Made by a program: the position numbers and the translations under genes | The notes under the pieces: generated by a model | Told to the model about the DNA's origin: nothing | What the model saw: the letters and a program-made list of their open reading frames with translations, nothing else | Database searches by the model: none | Source: Mauremys mutica | Taxonomy: Eukaryota; Chordata; Testudines; Geoemydidae | Direction: 5' to 3' | DNA length: 64,000 nucleotides | NCBI RefSeq assembly: GCF_020497125.1 | Contig: NC_059080.1 | Location: 69,670,618-69,734,617 of the forward strand | Shown here: piece by piece, positions 52,460-63,715 of the stretch | Position numbering within the stretch: the stretch's first letter is position 1 | Layout: the number at the start of each line of letters is the position of its first letter

Positions 52460-52671
52460 ATGCTGAAGCCATGTCTAATCACTTCAAAACAATGTTGTGG
52501 TTGATTTTTAATTTCATTCATTCTAAGATCGCTTTGTATATCCTTACATTAAATGTTGGACTGTCATTTTTAGTATGGTGTATGATAATCATGAAGAAAA
52601 AGGGCATATCTGTGCATGACATTCATGATCACATAAGCATTATTTGGTTTTCCCCATACTTCCGTAAATGA
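52460..52671 (+). other. Short hydrophobic ORF after an acceptor-like site
   Basis: After tgttgttttgttttcag an open frame encodes about 70 residues with MSNHFKTMLWLIFNFIH and a hydrophobic stretch LYILTLNVGLSFLVW, then basic MKKKG, ending SPYFRK and a stop. It requires phase-1 entry, which does not match exon B. It may be chance in AT-rich DNA. Confidence 0.12.
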
Positions 52672-53140
52672 AGAGTCAGCCCCACTGCCCATCCAATAGG
52701 AGAGGGAAGAAAACCTCAAGGACCAGAAGAGAACAGCCCCTTCCTCAGCCTAATAACCTGTACAGTTACAGCAAAGTAAGTGTGATTATACAGTACTGGG
52801 GAAAAAATTATGGAAACACCCGTTGAAGTATGAGCATGCCTTGTTGGCTAGAGCTTCAAATACCACCTAATAATCCAACCATATTAACAAACAAACAAGC
52901 AAGCCTCCCACCAGCAAAGACATCCCTGCTGAGAAAATAAGAAAATGGGATCTAATCTATTCTTCACAATGCCTTGATACGAGCATTTGTAAGAGATGCT
53001 CTATTTGGATCATGGAAAAAGTTCACACAGGATAAAAAGGGGTCCAAAGTATGAAATATACCAATGTTTGCAATTTTTCATCAAAATTTTAAATAATGAA
53101 AATAATGTCAACATTTTTGGCCTGGTTTGTGACCCGCTGT

Positions 53141-53253
53141 AGAGCTGGTTGTAAAATTTCAGTAATTTTTTCATGAATGTTCAACAACAAAATTTAAACC
53201 AGATTTTCATGAACTTTTTTGTGCAAATGATATCCCATTTTTCAACCAGCTCT
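53141..53253. repeat. Palindromic MITE, agagctggttg ends
   Basis: It starts agagctggttgtaaaattt and ends cccatttttcaaccagctct. It shares its ends with 42927-43033 and lies nested within the Tc1/mariner-like element. Confidence 0.65.
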
Positions 53254-53500
53254 GAAAATATGATACGTAGGATGAAGCTAGCCCCTGTGCAGAGAACCAG
53301 CATGAGCCTACCTTATGCATCATTTAATCCACCAAAACAGAACTCAAGTAGGACTTAGGAGGCACATAGCCCTTCCCTATAGGGGTGAAATTCACAGATA
53401 TTACATGAGCAGACAAAGTTACTACACCTAATAGAGAAACAGATTCACAGATCTAATACCGAGAGTTTTTCATTTTATATGTTCAGTCCCACCTTCCGTT

Positions 53501-53551
53501 CTCCCTCTCTCTCTCCCTCTCTTTCCTTCATGCTTTTGCTTTTGCTTTTGT
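53501..53551. repeat. CT-rich and CTTTTG simple repeats
   Basis: 'ctccctctctctctccctct' is followed by three to four copies of tgcttt/cttttg. Confidence 0.8.
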
Positions 53552-55808
53552 TGGATTTGGTTTGGTGTGTACGTAACTTGGAGGTGTTTCCATATTTTTT
53601 CAGTTATGTGTATATATTTACTAACTGCTAAAGAAGTGTTTGTTTAGTGTGTTAACACAGTTTATGTCTTGTGTTAGATGTTGAGTGTCCAGACTCTTGA
53701 AAGTCAGTAGAGAAGCGTTTCAGATTAAAATACAAGACTATGTATCATTTACTGACAAAAGATATGGGGGAATAACTGTTCCTAATGGCTATAGCTAATC
53801 GGGGATGAGAGCTGTATCTAGCAGTAACTGCTTAATATTACTAGCTGGAATGTCAAAAATATTTTCTTCTGACCTTATTCCATGCATAATTATTACTCCC
53901 TCTACCAAAACAAAATTAACATGCTTAGTTTAACAAAGGAAAATAATTGTTGCATTCATTGTACTTATTTTTCTTGCTTTAAAAATCTTTTTGTTGTTGT
54001 AATTAATGTCATACACACCCTTACCTGCCTTTCTTATCCATCTATCTCATTTGTCTATCTATCACTCTGGAATGTAGGACCCTGATCCTTAGTTGATGTG
54101 GGTGTAAGCAGCCCCTTAGGACTCAATGGAGCTATGACCATTTATGGTGGCTGAAATTCTGCTCCAAGTACTTAAATTCAGTCATGTCCCTGTCAAGAAA
54201 TTCATGATTTCTAAGTGCGTCTGTAGTGCCATGGTAATAGTCTCATAATTCTTTCCTGACCTTGTAGCTTTGCCTTCTGACTCATGACTCTAAGTATTCA
54301 AAGTTTATATCTGCTGCAGTAGAAGCTTCTAGGAGAACATTCCCCATGTTTTCCTTTAAAATTCTATTCTGCTTAGATTCTTATACCATGCTCATCACTC
54401 AGCTATCTGAGCACTTCCTTGAGTTAAGAATAAACAGTTAGCATTTTGCTTCCCTTCCTTCCTTTTTCTTTCAATAGACTATATTTAAAAAAAACCATGT
54501 GTGTGATATGTAGCTTTGCAAGAAAGCAAGGTCAAACTATGCGTTTTGCATTTGTAATGGAAAGTGTGGATGCTTGTGTCATCCTTAGATCCTGTGGGAG
54601 TGAATTCCACAGGTTTAAACCCACCTTCTAGAAAGGCCTGTCTCCTGCTCATTAGAGCTTGTCCTAATGGAAAGAGCTTTGTTATGAGGAATGGATTGCC
54701 AAGAGTTGTCAAAGCCCAGGACTGTGAGTCAAGCTTTTAGGCATCTTGAGCCCCTGACCATTTAGAACCTTTAAAATAAGAAATGAGACTCTCTGATGTG
54801 ATATTCTATCTAAAGGGAGGCAGTGGAGGGCAGAGGAAATGTGCTCTCAGTATGCCATGATTCTGAGGACATGTATTCTGCACCAGTTAGAGTTTTTTCA
54901 GGGCTGATGCTTTCTTGTCTAAAAACTTGCATTGCAATAATCCAAAGAGGTAACAGAAGCATGCATAATCAAAGCTAGATATCAACAATAAGGTTGAGAT
55001 GCAGTCTCCTAACCGCTTGAAGGGGGTAGTATGCATTTCTCGCAGAAGTAGGCATCTCCAATATTAGCTATGGCAGTGAGAAGTTGAAAAAAAACCCACC
55101 CAAATTTTGGTCTGTGTTGATGCCTTGTGTGCACACATCTTTGACTGGCTGATGCAGCACTGTGTTAGCAAGCTGGTTGAAGTGTTTCTTCTCCTTGTCA
55201 GCATTATTGTCATCTCACTAGGATTTAATTTCTGCCAGCTCTTCCTCTTCCATGTGCTACTCTAAGTAAACACTGAGATGGCTGGGTGACAGTGGTGTTA
55301 TCATGCGGTGTGAACAGCAGAGTTGTGTCATTGCCATATTGTTGACATGTAGCCGCAAAGGAAGCTTCATAATTTCTCCTAATAGCTCCATGTGAGTACT
55401 GAATAAGGCAGGAGTTCTACAGAATAGAATGGTGCTCCACAGGTGAAGGGGGTTTGGTGGCAGAGGTACAGTTGCCCATCACTGACTTTTGGATACAGCA
55501 TTGAGGAAAGATTCAAACCATTTCCCAATGCTCCCCTAGAACACTGCTACCTTTCACAGGTAGGATAGCAGTATTCTCTGCAAAGAGGTCCAAGAGTATA
55601 AATATCTGTCCTATATGCATTAATAGCAAGATATCCATCAGTCCTACCACTGCTATTTCTAGTCAATAACCCAACCTGAAATCTAGGTGGGGAGGATCTA
55701 TGATATTAGGTGCAGAGGCCAGGAATTCCCATATACCAGAGGAAGATGTAAAGGAGCTATGGCTGCTATTCCTTTCCATAAGCTGGTGTAGCAGCAGGTA
55801 GTACTGTA

Positions 55809-56481
55809 CAGGCTCCATTTAAGTCAATGGTAAAACTCCCATTGGCTTCAATGAAGCCAGGATTTCTCCCTCCGTCACTAGGCAGGTCTTCATTATGAAT
55901 CTGAATGCATTTATTAAGGATATTGGGCCTGTGGCCTCTCCCGTGCTTGGGAGGTGGAGCCAATCCTCCTCACACCCCATCCAGCATGGCCACATAAAGC
56001 CTAATTATTTAGGGGTCTCCTGAATTACAACTATCTGATATGTTTGAGGAGTAAAAATCCCTTCTGTACTGCTGTTTTGGAAAGCCACATTTCTCCCTCT
56101 CTTACTTCCTCCCCCAGTTCAATCTCTTTGATGTAATCACATCCTTAGTTCGCTACTAAGTTACAGACATCAAATAAAACAACAATACAATTTCTAAATT
56201 AATAAAAGTTGCATCCTGTATCAGCATAGAGTTTGGCTCTCCCGCATGTGATTTCTGCATTAACATGGATTTTAAAATATCATTCTTTATCATGGGCCTG
56301 ATCCAAAGTCCACTAGAATCAGCGGAAAGCCTCCCATTGACTTCAAAAGCGTTGGATCAGGCCCAATATCCTTAACAAATGCATTAAGATTCATAAGGAA
56401 GAGCTTGCCTAGTGACAAGGGGAGAAATCCTGGCTTCATTGAAGTTAATGGGAGTTTTGCCATTGACTTAAATGGAGCCTG
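55809..56481. repeat. Inverted repeat with ~124-bp arms
   Basis: The left arm (55809-55931) and right arm (56358-56481) are reverse complements with roughly 90% or better identity by eye over about 123 bp. They run from caggctccatttaagtcaat at the outside to atattgggcctg at the inside. The loop is about 426 bp. A separate palindrome (56294-56363) abuts and slightly overlaps the right arm. Predicted peptides on opposite strands of the two arms are nearly identical for this reason and are not genes. Confidence 0.9.
56294..56363. repeat. Palindrome, gggcctgatccaaag type
   Basis: gggcctgatccaaagtcc at the left pairs with gcgttggatcaggccc at the right, with centre 'cctcccattgacttc'. Related copies are at 58676-58745 and 61810-61880. 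Confidence 0.75.
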
Positions 56482-56837
56482 GATGTCAGCCAAAGCTTTG
56501 CAGGGCTTATTAACCAAACTTTATGACAGTTTGCTGCAGTTCTTTATGAAGATTAATGAATTGTTGTCTCCTCTGCATTCCATATCAGTGAGACAGAATT
56601 TTGCCACATTGCTAGTTTCTGTCAGGAAAAGAAAGAAGGGAAGACGTTTGTAAGATGGGTAAATCCTCTCTTCATCAAACTTCTCTGATGAATAATATTT
56701 TTTCTTTTAATGTAACTCAGTAATTTTATAATTTAATTCCACAAAAGAATGTAATTAGAGTTTAAAATTAAGAAGCAGGTTTTCTCTGAGCTGAAAAAAA
56801 TTATATTATTATTTCCTCTTTATAGCATTTTGCAAAC

Positions 56838-57020
56838 GTTAATGAAATTAGTCTGAACAGCTTTGGGAGGTAAATACCAATACATTTATTACAGATGGGG
56901 AAACTGAGGCACTAAGGTTACTTGATTTTCCAAGATCATCCAGAAATCTGATAAACACAACTAAAATAGAACCCACATCTCTTGGCTCTCAGGCCTTTTC
57001 TTTTAACCACTAGATTGAGT
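56838..57020 (-). repeat. MIR-like SINE, minus strand
   Basis: On plus it reads in reverse order: 'ttacagatggggaaactgaggcac' (core), 'aatagaacccacatctcttggctctcaggcc' and 'aaccactagattgag' (head). The mirror of a MIR/CORE SINE, preceded by 'ttttgcaaacgttaatgaa'. Confidence 0.65.
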
Positions 57021-58675
57021 TATTTTTCAAAACTTTTGTGATAGTTTGCCCCCTTCAGAAAAACTATTTGGAGTTGAAGGGCCCAAGCTGTGTGATCCTC
57101 ATTCTCTCATTTTCAAAAAGCTTCATATGTGGTTTTTTTAATTCACTATTTCAGGGCATTCTAAAAGGCATATGGTCATATTAAGGAGCTGAATGTACTA
57201 CTGTATAAATGAATGGCAAAATTCCCATTGACTTCCATGTGTGCAGGATCAGGCCTTCAAAAATGGATTGACCTTTTAAAATGTAATGTTTACATCTAAG
57301 GCCATATTTTCCAATTTTGCTCTGACAATGTTGTTCAGACAATCATTTGTGCACATGATTTCTCCCATACATTTTACTATTCACATACTCAGGCACCATT
57401 TCCATATCATTTTCATGCTTAAATATTGTGTGCATGCAAATTACCATGAATGGAGGCCCTTGTAGAAATGATCTATGTGCACAAAATTAGAGGCCTCATT
57501 TTGACAACTTGGCCCTAAATCAAGCTAACCTGGAATGCCATACCTCTCAGTTTTTCTTCTTTCCCTCCCAGTTGTTTCAGATCTGTGTGACTTATTTTTA
57601 ATATAAATAATATTTTTATATAAACTATATATATAAAACACAATATTATTATGATTATTTTATTGCTGGTAATGTATTTTTGGTTGTGTAATGGAAGTTG
57701 TACAATGTGTTTCTTTACAAAAGCTGTGAATGCAAATATGTGTTATTTAAGGGATGATACAACTTGTGATAAATGATCTTGCTTAAATCCGTATGATTTA
57801 GATTTGTTTTAGAGAAGCTTATATTGCAGGCAGGTTTCTTTTGTCAAATAATGATGTATGGCTGATTACAAAGGACACCAACGTTTCTTTCCTGGCATCC
57901 ACACATATATTATTTATCCTGGAGAAGAAACCTTCACAAGCTAAACATCAGAGAAGCTGACATCTCCTCTCAGGGAGTTAGGGGCACTCAGGTATTTCAC
58001 AGATTGGACCTGAAGTAAATTGCTCTTTATGAACTATTCATCTAGCTCTAACCAATACAAAAGAATGTTGCATTCTCTATACTTGAGTTTGTTTTAGCTT
58101 CAGTGATACAGGGAATTCCAGAGCTGTTTTGTAGCTACTAATATGCAGACAAATTCTGAAATACCGCTTCCATCTTTAGGGATTTGCAATTGGTGTTTTA
58201 CTTCTTAGGATGTAAAGATTCAGCTTCAGTTCCTTCAAAGCATGTGAAAGTCTTTATCCATTAGAAGATATAGAACCAGGCAAACACAATGGGAGAGTGT
58301 GTGGATGAAAACACGAATGCAATTTATTCTTGATAGCAACAGTATGTGCTGATGATGGCTTTCCAGTGCATTACAGCTGATGAGTACAGTATAAGGCATA
58401 CATTTCATATTCAAACTTGCACTGTTCCCTTACTGGGTGGGTAAAAAACGGGTATTTCCGCATGCCTGTAAGTGAAATCCACTCTCAAGTGTCTGTTTGG
58501 TCAAACTCTGCCCAGATGCTGGTATGCGGTATGGATTTTCTGTTTGATAAATTATGTGCAGACTATGCGCCTGGCCTGCCAGATAGAGGGATCCAATAAA
58601 AAGAAGACACAGATGTCTAAGTAATAAAATATTGCCCTTGGACATAATGGCAAGGAAACCTTTTAGTCACACAGG

Positions 58676-58745
58676 TTCTGATTCAAAGTCCGTTGAAGCC
58701 AATGGGAATCTCTCCACTGACTTCAACAAGCTTTAGATCAGGCCC
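58676..58745. repeat. Palindrome, gggcctgatccaaag type
   Basis: 'ttctgattcaaagtccgttgaag' pairs with 'cttcaacaagctttagatcaggccc'. Centre 'aatctctccactgac'. Same family as 56294 and 61810. Confidence 0.65.
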
Positions 58746-59809
58746 AAAGCACTCATAACAAATCTAAAAACTTTGTTGACTCACCGTGACATCTGCCATA
58801 CAGAGTCTGCCGTAAATGACGCAACACACCTAAAGTGAGAGCCAAACACTCAAATAGAAATTGCAAAGCAGATCAGGCTCCTAGTTGACTTTTAACTTCA
58901 GTCAGTTCAGGAAAGGTATGCTGTGCATATGTTACCTGCATTATTCTAGGTTAGCAAAAATGTTCAATACCGCATCTCATCTCTAATCTGGTTTAGGATT
59001 ACATTATTATCAGCTCTTCCAATAACAATACTGCACAAAATCCTATCCTAGACAAAAGTCAAGGTGAAGAATTTGTTGTGTGAGTTTAAAGGAACATGAT
59101 TTTGTCTGAAAACCAGCATTGCAAGTAACATTACTCTTATGGAAAGTCATTTGTAAGCAAAATATATGGGTTTCTGTTTTTTCAATTTGTTTATTTTGTG
59201 CGACTGAGATCACTGTATGCATAATTAATATTTCTGCTACGTATGCCTGCTTGGTTACTCATTTCCCCCCGTTTTGTGAACTCAGGGGCAGGGGTAGTAC
59301 CTGAATATTTTTATTCTCTCTCTCTCCTCTCTTTTTTACTGAGTAGATTTCAAATTGACAATTGCCCATTGATATGAATGGAAGTTTCTCCATTGACTTC
59401 AATGATAACCAGGCTCTTAGTGCTTTTCTAAACCGTTGTTTGCCATGCCTGGAATTGAAAGAACGCCCATAGATTATGTTATCTGTATAAAGTTAATTGT
59501 AAACAAACATTTTTTGTGAAATTTAAAATGTATTCTCCGTATTAGTGTACAGTATATACATTTTCACTACAAGTTAAGAGCCACGAAAACTGTGCCTCCA
59601 AATTTAGCCTCACAGCTATACAAGGTTTACTGTGTGGTTAAAGGCACAGGCAAAATACATGTCTTGACACACAAACCAGCACTTTTACATGAACATCAAG
59701 TTTGCTAGGAGCAGAGTTACCTGATCTGTGCACACAGGCAGATGTACAGCAAGGATATGCTCAAAATCCATTGACCCATTTACCGACACATTTGAAAGTT
59801 AGCTGTTTA

Positions 59810-59964
59810 GGCCCCACTCCAGTGATGCACTACACGTAATATTTAAGTTTAACCGTATGAGTCATCCCGCTGAACTGAAAAGAAGCTATTTCCCCTGACT
59901 TCAGCGGGATGACCCATATGCTTTAAATTAAGCAAATGCTTAACTGCTTTGCTGGATCAGGACC
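59810..59964. repeat. Foldback MITE, ~65-bp arms
   Basis: The left arm contains ttaaccgtatgagtcatccc and the right arm gggatgacccatatgcttta. The outer ends are ggccccactccagtgatgca and gctttgctggatcaggacc. Half-copies of this family are at about 46383-46505 and 50478-50566. Confidence 0.65.
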
Positions 59965-60541
59965 ATAGTTTGCAATAGAGTGAATGAATGAAGATGTTCA
60001 GTTTTAAAACAACTTTCTCCTTTTGTGTTAATGAAACACTTCAAAGAACAGGATAGGTTAAAACATCTGACAGGAATAGGATTCATTAAATCATACAAAA
60101 ATGTATTTAGCCCTTATATTTGGAAGTGTTAACACCACAGTTCTAATGTGACAAATTGAATTTGGCAGGCATTATAAAACATGGTTTTGAGTGAATAGAA
60201 TTTTTACCTTCAACATTGCAGGATATTGGTAAGATCTATGTGCCTTTTAAAGATCAACTATATTATTTAAAATCCTGAAATAAATAGCCATTGTTTGGCA
60301 AAAACATTTACCTTATTAGCCTGCATTAGGCTTGCAATGTTAACAAGGATTATTTTCTTTTATGTCTTTGTCTAGTGTATATATAAGTGGATTTTTGTGT
60401 TTATTCCTTTTAGTGCATAAGGATTTTGTGTTCATAAAACCATTGATAATCTTCACAAACATCATGGTAACCACAAGGAGCCAACACTCTAAACATAATC
60501 TATGGCTAAGCAGTTATTTGTATGCGTTATTTTTTTGATAG

Positions 60542-60769
60542 GTGACATGTATGCAGTGGTTGCATGGGGACCATACAATGCTGGAAATGATTGAGAAAAA
60601 GCGTTGTTTGTGCAAAGAAATAAAGGCGCGACAGAAATCAGAGAAAGGACTTTGTAAACAGGACAGCATGCCCATTTTGCCGAGTTGGAAGAAGAACACT
60701 GGGAACAAGAAATACAGCCCCCCTCCTTATTCCAAACAACAAACTGTTTTCTGGGACACAGCAATATGA
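60542..60769 (+). CDS. Coding last exon C, basic C-terminus (unidentified)
   Basis: A polypyrimidine acceptor (gcgttatttttttgatag) opens an exon in phase 0, matching exon B. It encodes 75 residues and a TGA. It begins VTCMQWLHGDHTMLEMIEKK and has a short charged, probably helical stretch (EMIEKKRCLCKEIKARQKSEK). It continues with MPILPSWKKNTGNKKYSPPPY and ends QTVFWDTAI. The extreme C-terminus (D-T-A-I) resembles a PDZ-binding tail (inference from the pattern, not tested). Composition, the PPPY motif (a WW-domain-type ligand) and the fitting splice phase make this a real exon. It would make the long isoform of the gene containing exons A and B. I do not recognise the protein with confidence. 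Confidence 0.72.
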   Translation: MTCMQWLHGDHTMLEMIEKKRCLCKEIKARQKSEKGLCKQDSMPILPSWKKNTGNKKYSPPPYSKQQTVFWDTAI

Positions 60770-61390
60770 CCAGACTGTTGCTGATGCCATCACCACAATG
60801 TTGCAAGATGCACAAGTAGCCTCCTTTCTTAATAAGGCAATGCCTGTGACATAAAACTTAATCTGCAGGTGATGAACTACCTAGTGAAAAACATACCAAT
60901 GTGGTGCTCACCTGTCAATCTAAAAAAAATCGAAATTTCCAGCTGATTAAGGCATGTATATTATTAAGGATTTTTTTGGATCCAGAAGATATTGAAATGT
61001 AAATATTTTGCCAATCTATTGAAAACACCTGAACTAATACACTGTTTAAAATATATAATTCAAAAATTTATGAAGAATTTTACTATATAATATAATAACT
61101 GTTATATTGTTTTATTAACTATTTTATATGTGGTATCCTAATGCTCTTTTTTTTGTTGTCGTCATTTTTAATGACCTTACCTGCCTAAATTTGGCCTCTG
61201 TACAAAAGCATGTGGTTGTACTTTTGTTTAACAAGTACAATGTACAAATCAACCTGGTGCTAGGGCTGTAGAAGTTCACTAGAGTCATATTCATTAGAGA
61301 CATCCGTTGCTTTTGTTCTTCTGGGAAAGGTTTTGGCAGGAAGTAGTAAAAACTGTAAACAATGCAAATAAAAATGCTTAATTTGGATGT
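60770..61390 (+). other. 3'UTR of the long isoform (at least to first poly(A) signal)
   Basis: After the TGA the sequence is AT-rich and free of recognisable repeats, with several T-rich stretches. The first canonical AATAAA is at 61367-61372, so a cleavage site near 61385-61395 is likely. The transcript may continue further, as the DNA stays 3'UTR-like apart from one palindrome at 61810. Confidence 0.5.
61367..61372 (+). terminator. Candidate poly(A) signal AATAAA (long isoform)
   Basis: AATAAA in 'aatgcaaataaaaatgct', about 600 nt after the exon C stop, followed by a T/G-containing stretch. Confidence 0.45.
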
Positions 61391-61809
61391 CCAAATTGCA
61401 TTAAAAAAGAGTTGTTCTGCATCAGATATTTGGTAAATTTACTATTATAAATTGCCCTTCTTTTTACGTCAATCAGTTATTAAAGTCTCCAGTGATAGTT
61501 CCTAGGCTACATTTGGCTAACCAAGTAAGCAAAATTTACTGCAGAAAGGTCTAAAATAGACGCTCTTCCTTCTTTTATTCAGCTGACTAGAGGAGACCAT
61601 GGTTCACTGTGACTAAGAATTGTACATCACATGATAATGAATTAACCCATTATTTATCTGGTTAAAACAGTGGCAATGCACCCATGATTCCTGTCCACAT
61701 TTGTCTTTGGTCCAGAAAGTAAAGGTAACAAAATTTGTTTACATTATTTTTAAGTACCCCAAACATCCCTAGTTGGGGTTGTATCAAATTGGAAAGCATT
61801 ATTAAAAAA

Positions 61810-61880
61810 GGCCTGATCCAAACTCCATTGACATCAATGGAAAGACTCCCATTGGCTTCAGTTGGCTTTGGATCAGACCC
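61810..61880. repeat. Palindrome, gggcctgatccaaag type
   Basis: 'ggcctgatccaaactccattg' pairs with 'ggctttggatcagaccc' around 'gaaagactcccattggc'. Same family as 56294 and 58676. Confidence 0.75.
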
Positions 61881-62540
61881 ACAGAGCATCTTTCTCTCAA
61901 GTAACCCATTTCCTGTTCCTGGCTGATCAGATAATTGGGTCATAGTCCTCTGTGACATCACACCCATCCTAAGAGAATGCTATGTCATGACCAAAGAATT
62001 ATGACCTCTTGGTTTTAACAGGAGAAAGAGATGGCTTTTACTACATATGAGGATGAGAGCTGTGCATTAAAATATCTTCCAAAAGAAACGCTTTAGGGTG
62101 AACAATATCCGTATTGCCATGGAGTGATAAAATGATGCTATCACATATATTTTGTATATTTAAAGTTCTATCTATGCTTCTGAAATTTGGCAGCATGAAA
62201 ATTCCTCTTTAATAGTCCTTTAAAAATTATATTCTCTGAGAAGAAAAAATGTGTTGTTTGAACTTATTGTCGTATTGGCTTTTCTTTGAAATTATATTGC
62301 AGCAATGCCCTGGGCATCACTGCTGATCAAAAAAACCAAAAATAACCAATTTTAGTAGGTTTTTTTTGTAATCTATATTACTAAAGTTTGAGTAATGCTT
62401 TATCAGTAGTAGTTTCTTTCCAGCCTCTGAAATAATAATACAGTTTTTAAATATTTTATAACTAATGTATATTTTGATGTCCAAATTGAGGATTTCTGTA
62501 TAAGGTAAACAAAGAAGTGTGTGTTTATATGTTTGTATGT

Positions 62541-62640
62541 ATATTAGCATTATGCTGTATGCGTGTGTATATGTATATACATATACGCACACATAGACAC
62601 ACTCATTTATATATATGCTGTATATATGAAATGTGTGTGT
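62541..62640. repeat. TG/TA-rich low-complexity tract
   Basis: Alternating 'gtgtgtatatgtatatacatatacg' with later 'tatatatgctgtatatatgaaatgtgtg'. A related block occurs at 63905-63985 (gtatatacatacaggccaca ... gactgtatatatgaaattg). Confidence 0.7.
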
Positions 62641-63554
62641 GTTGTTGGATATAAAGTGGCTGAAATGGGTACAAAAGTTAGGTGAAAAATTAAAGAAGCC
62701 CCCACAACCCAAATGATAGAAAACATAAAAACCACAAATTGTGAAGGAATCTTTAAATACATTTTGTACCCAAAAGGCACCAATTGTATATTCTGCCTAC
62801 TCATTTTTTTTCAAAAAAGAAAGAAAATGGCAGAAGAAAAACTCAAGAGATCTTGCAATGTTCCAGAATCTGCTGGAAAGAGAATGACTTGCTGGTCATG
62901 CGGAATATGTTGACGTAACAGGTTCATTACTCAGAAAATGTTTAGAATGGTGAAATGCATTATCTTCCTTGTTATAGGTAATTATATGCCACGAAAAGAC
63001 TTTCATATCATCAATGTGAGAATTTTTTTTTACTTGGTCCCTTTCACAAACTGCACCGAATTTCTCTATTAACAATACATATGTAGGTGTTCGGTGATGA
63101 TACTTGTATAAACTGGACTCTTCCATAAGCAATTAGTCATTTTAAAAACATTAATATTCCCTTTGGAAACATTCCCCAAGAGCAGTTGTTCATTACTGAC
63201 ATTCATGCCTCCAATGGGAATATCTTGAAAAACCTTCAAAAGAGGCAAAATTACAAAACCTTTGGGGGAGTATAAACACTTGTATATACAACCGTTCAAG
63301 GTTTGTACAGTATCCTTTTCATATTGACATATAGGAATAATTATGATGGTACCAAAGCATTCTGGTTGTAATCAGATTTGCGTGACCGTTTAAACTACCA
63401 CAAAAACCACTTACTGTTTTGCTGATATAATTCAGCCCAATAGCCATCATCCCTCAATTAGCCCAAATGCTTGCAGACCACCATTGTATGCCATGTAGAC
63501 AATAGCTTATATTTATTATTGTTTGATGCCACATGAAAAATTAAAATATAACTT

Positions 63555-63715
63555 AGCACTTATCTTCAAAGCACTTTAGAAACGTGAATTAAACTGCACA
63601 CCTATGGGAGGAAGGATACATTTTATTTTATAGAAGGTGAGACTGAGGCAGAGATGTTGAGTGACTTGTCAAATCCAGAGCTAGGAGTAAGTGCCTGTCT
63701 TATGCTCTGACCATT
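63555..63715 (-). repeat. MIR-like SINE fragment, minus strand
   Basis: On plus: 'cttatcttcaaagcactttagaaacgtg', 'ttatagaaggtgagactgaggcagagatgttgagtgacttgtcaaatcc', then 'ctgtcttatgctctgacca'. This is the reverse order of a MIR-type core and head, diverged. Confidence 0.55.

Larger units (their letters stand above)
52789..53612. mobile_element. Tc1/mariner-like element with ~30-bp TIRs
   Basis: The left end tacagtactggggaaaaaat continues atggaaacacc. The right end ggtgtttccatattttttca continues gttatgtgta, its imperfect inverse, and both abut TA. The 'GGAAAAAATTATGGAAACACC' type terminus is typical of Tc1-like transposons. The interior (about 820 bp) has no transposase ORF and includes another palindromic repeat (53141-53253) and a pyrimidine/CTTTTG tract. 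Confidence 0.6.
23193..60541 (+). other. Very large last intron of the long isoform (~38 kb)
   Basis: The long transcript would splice from 22539 (phase 0) to 60542 (phase 0), across about 38 kb. From 27 to 47 kb the intron is dense in hAT, CR1 and GC-rich elements. Stretches where I recognise nothing beyond occasional degraded palindromes include 24304-26567, 28329-29746, 31191-32138, 41320-42926, 43034-43916, 44136-45231, 47483-49356, 49562-51616, 53613-55808 and 57021-58675. Possible alternative last exons at 45232 and 47402 are listed separately. Confidence 0.55.

Noticed and set aside
55766..56653. Similar peptides on opposite strands
   Set aside because: They are translations of the two arms of the inverted repeat, not paralogous genes.
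62828..62913. Small Cys-rich ORF ending CWSCGIC as a terminal exon
   Set aside because: No convincing acceptor in matching phase, short length, and A-rich upstream sequence. Could be chance.
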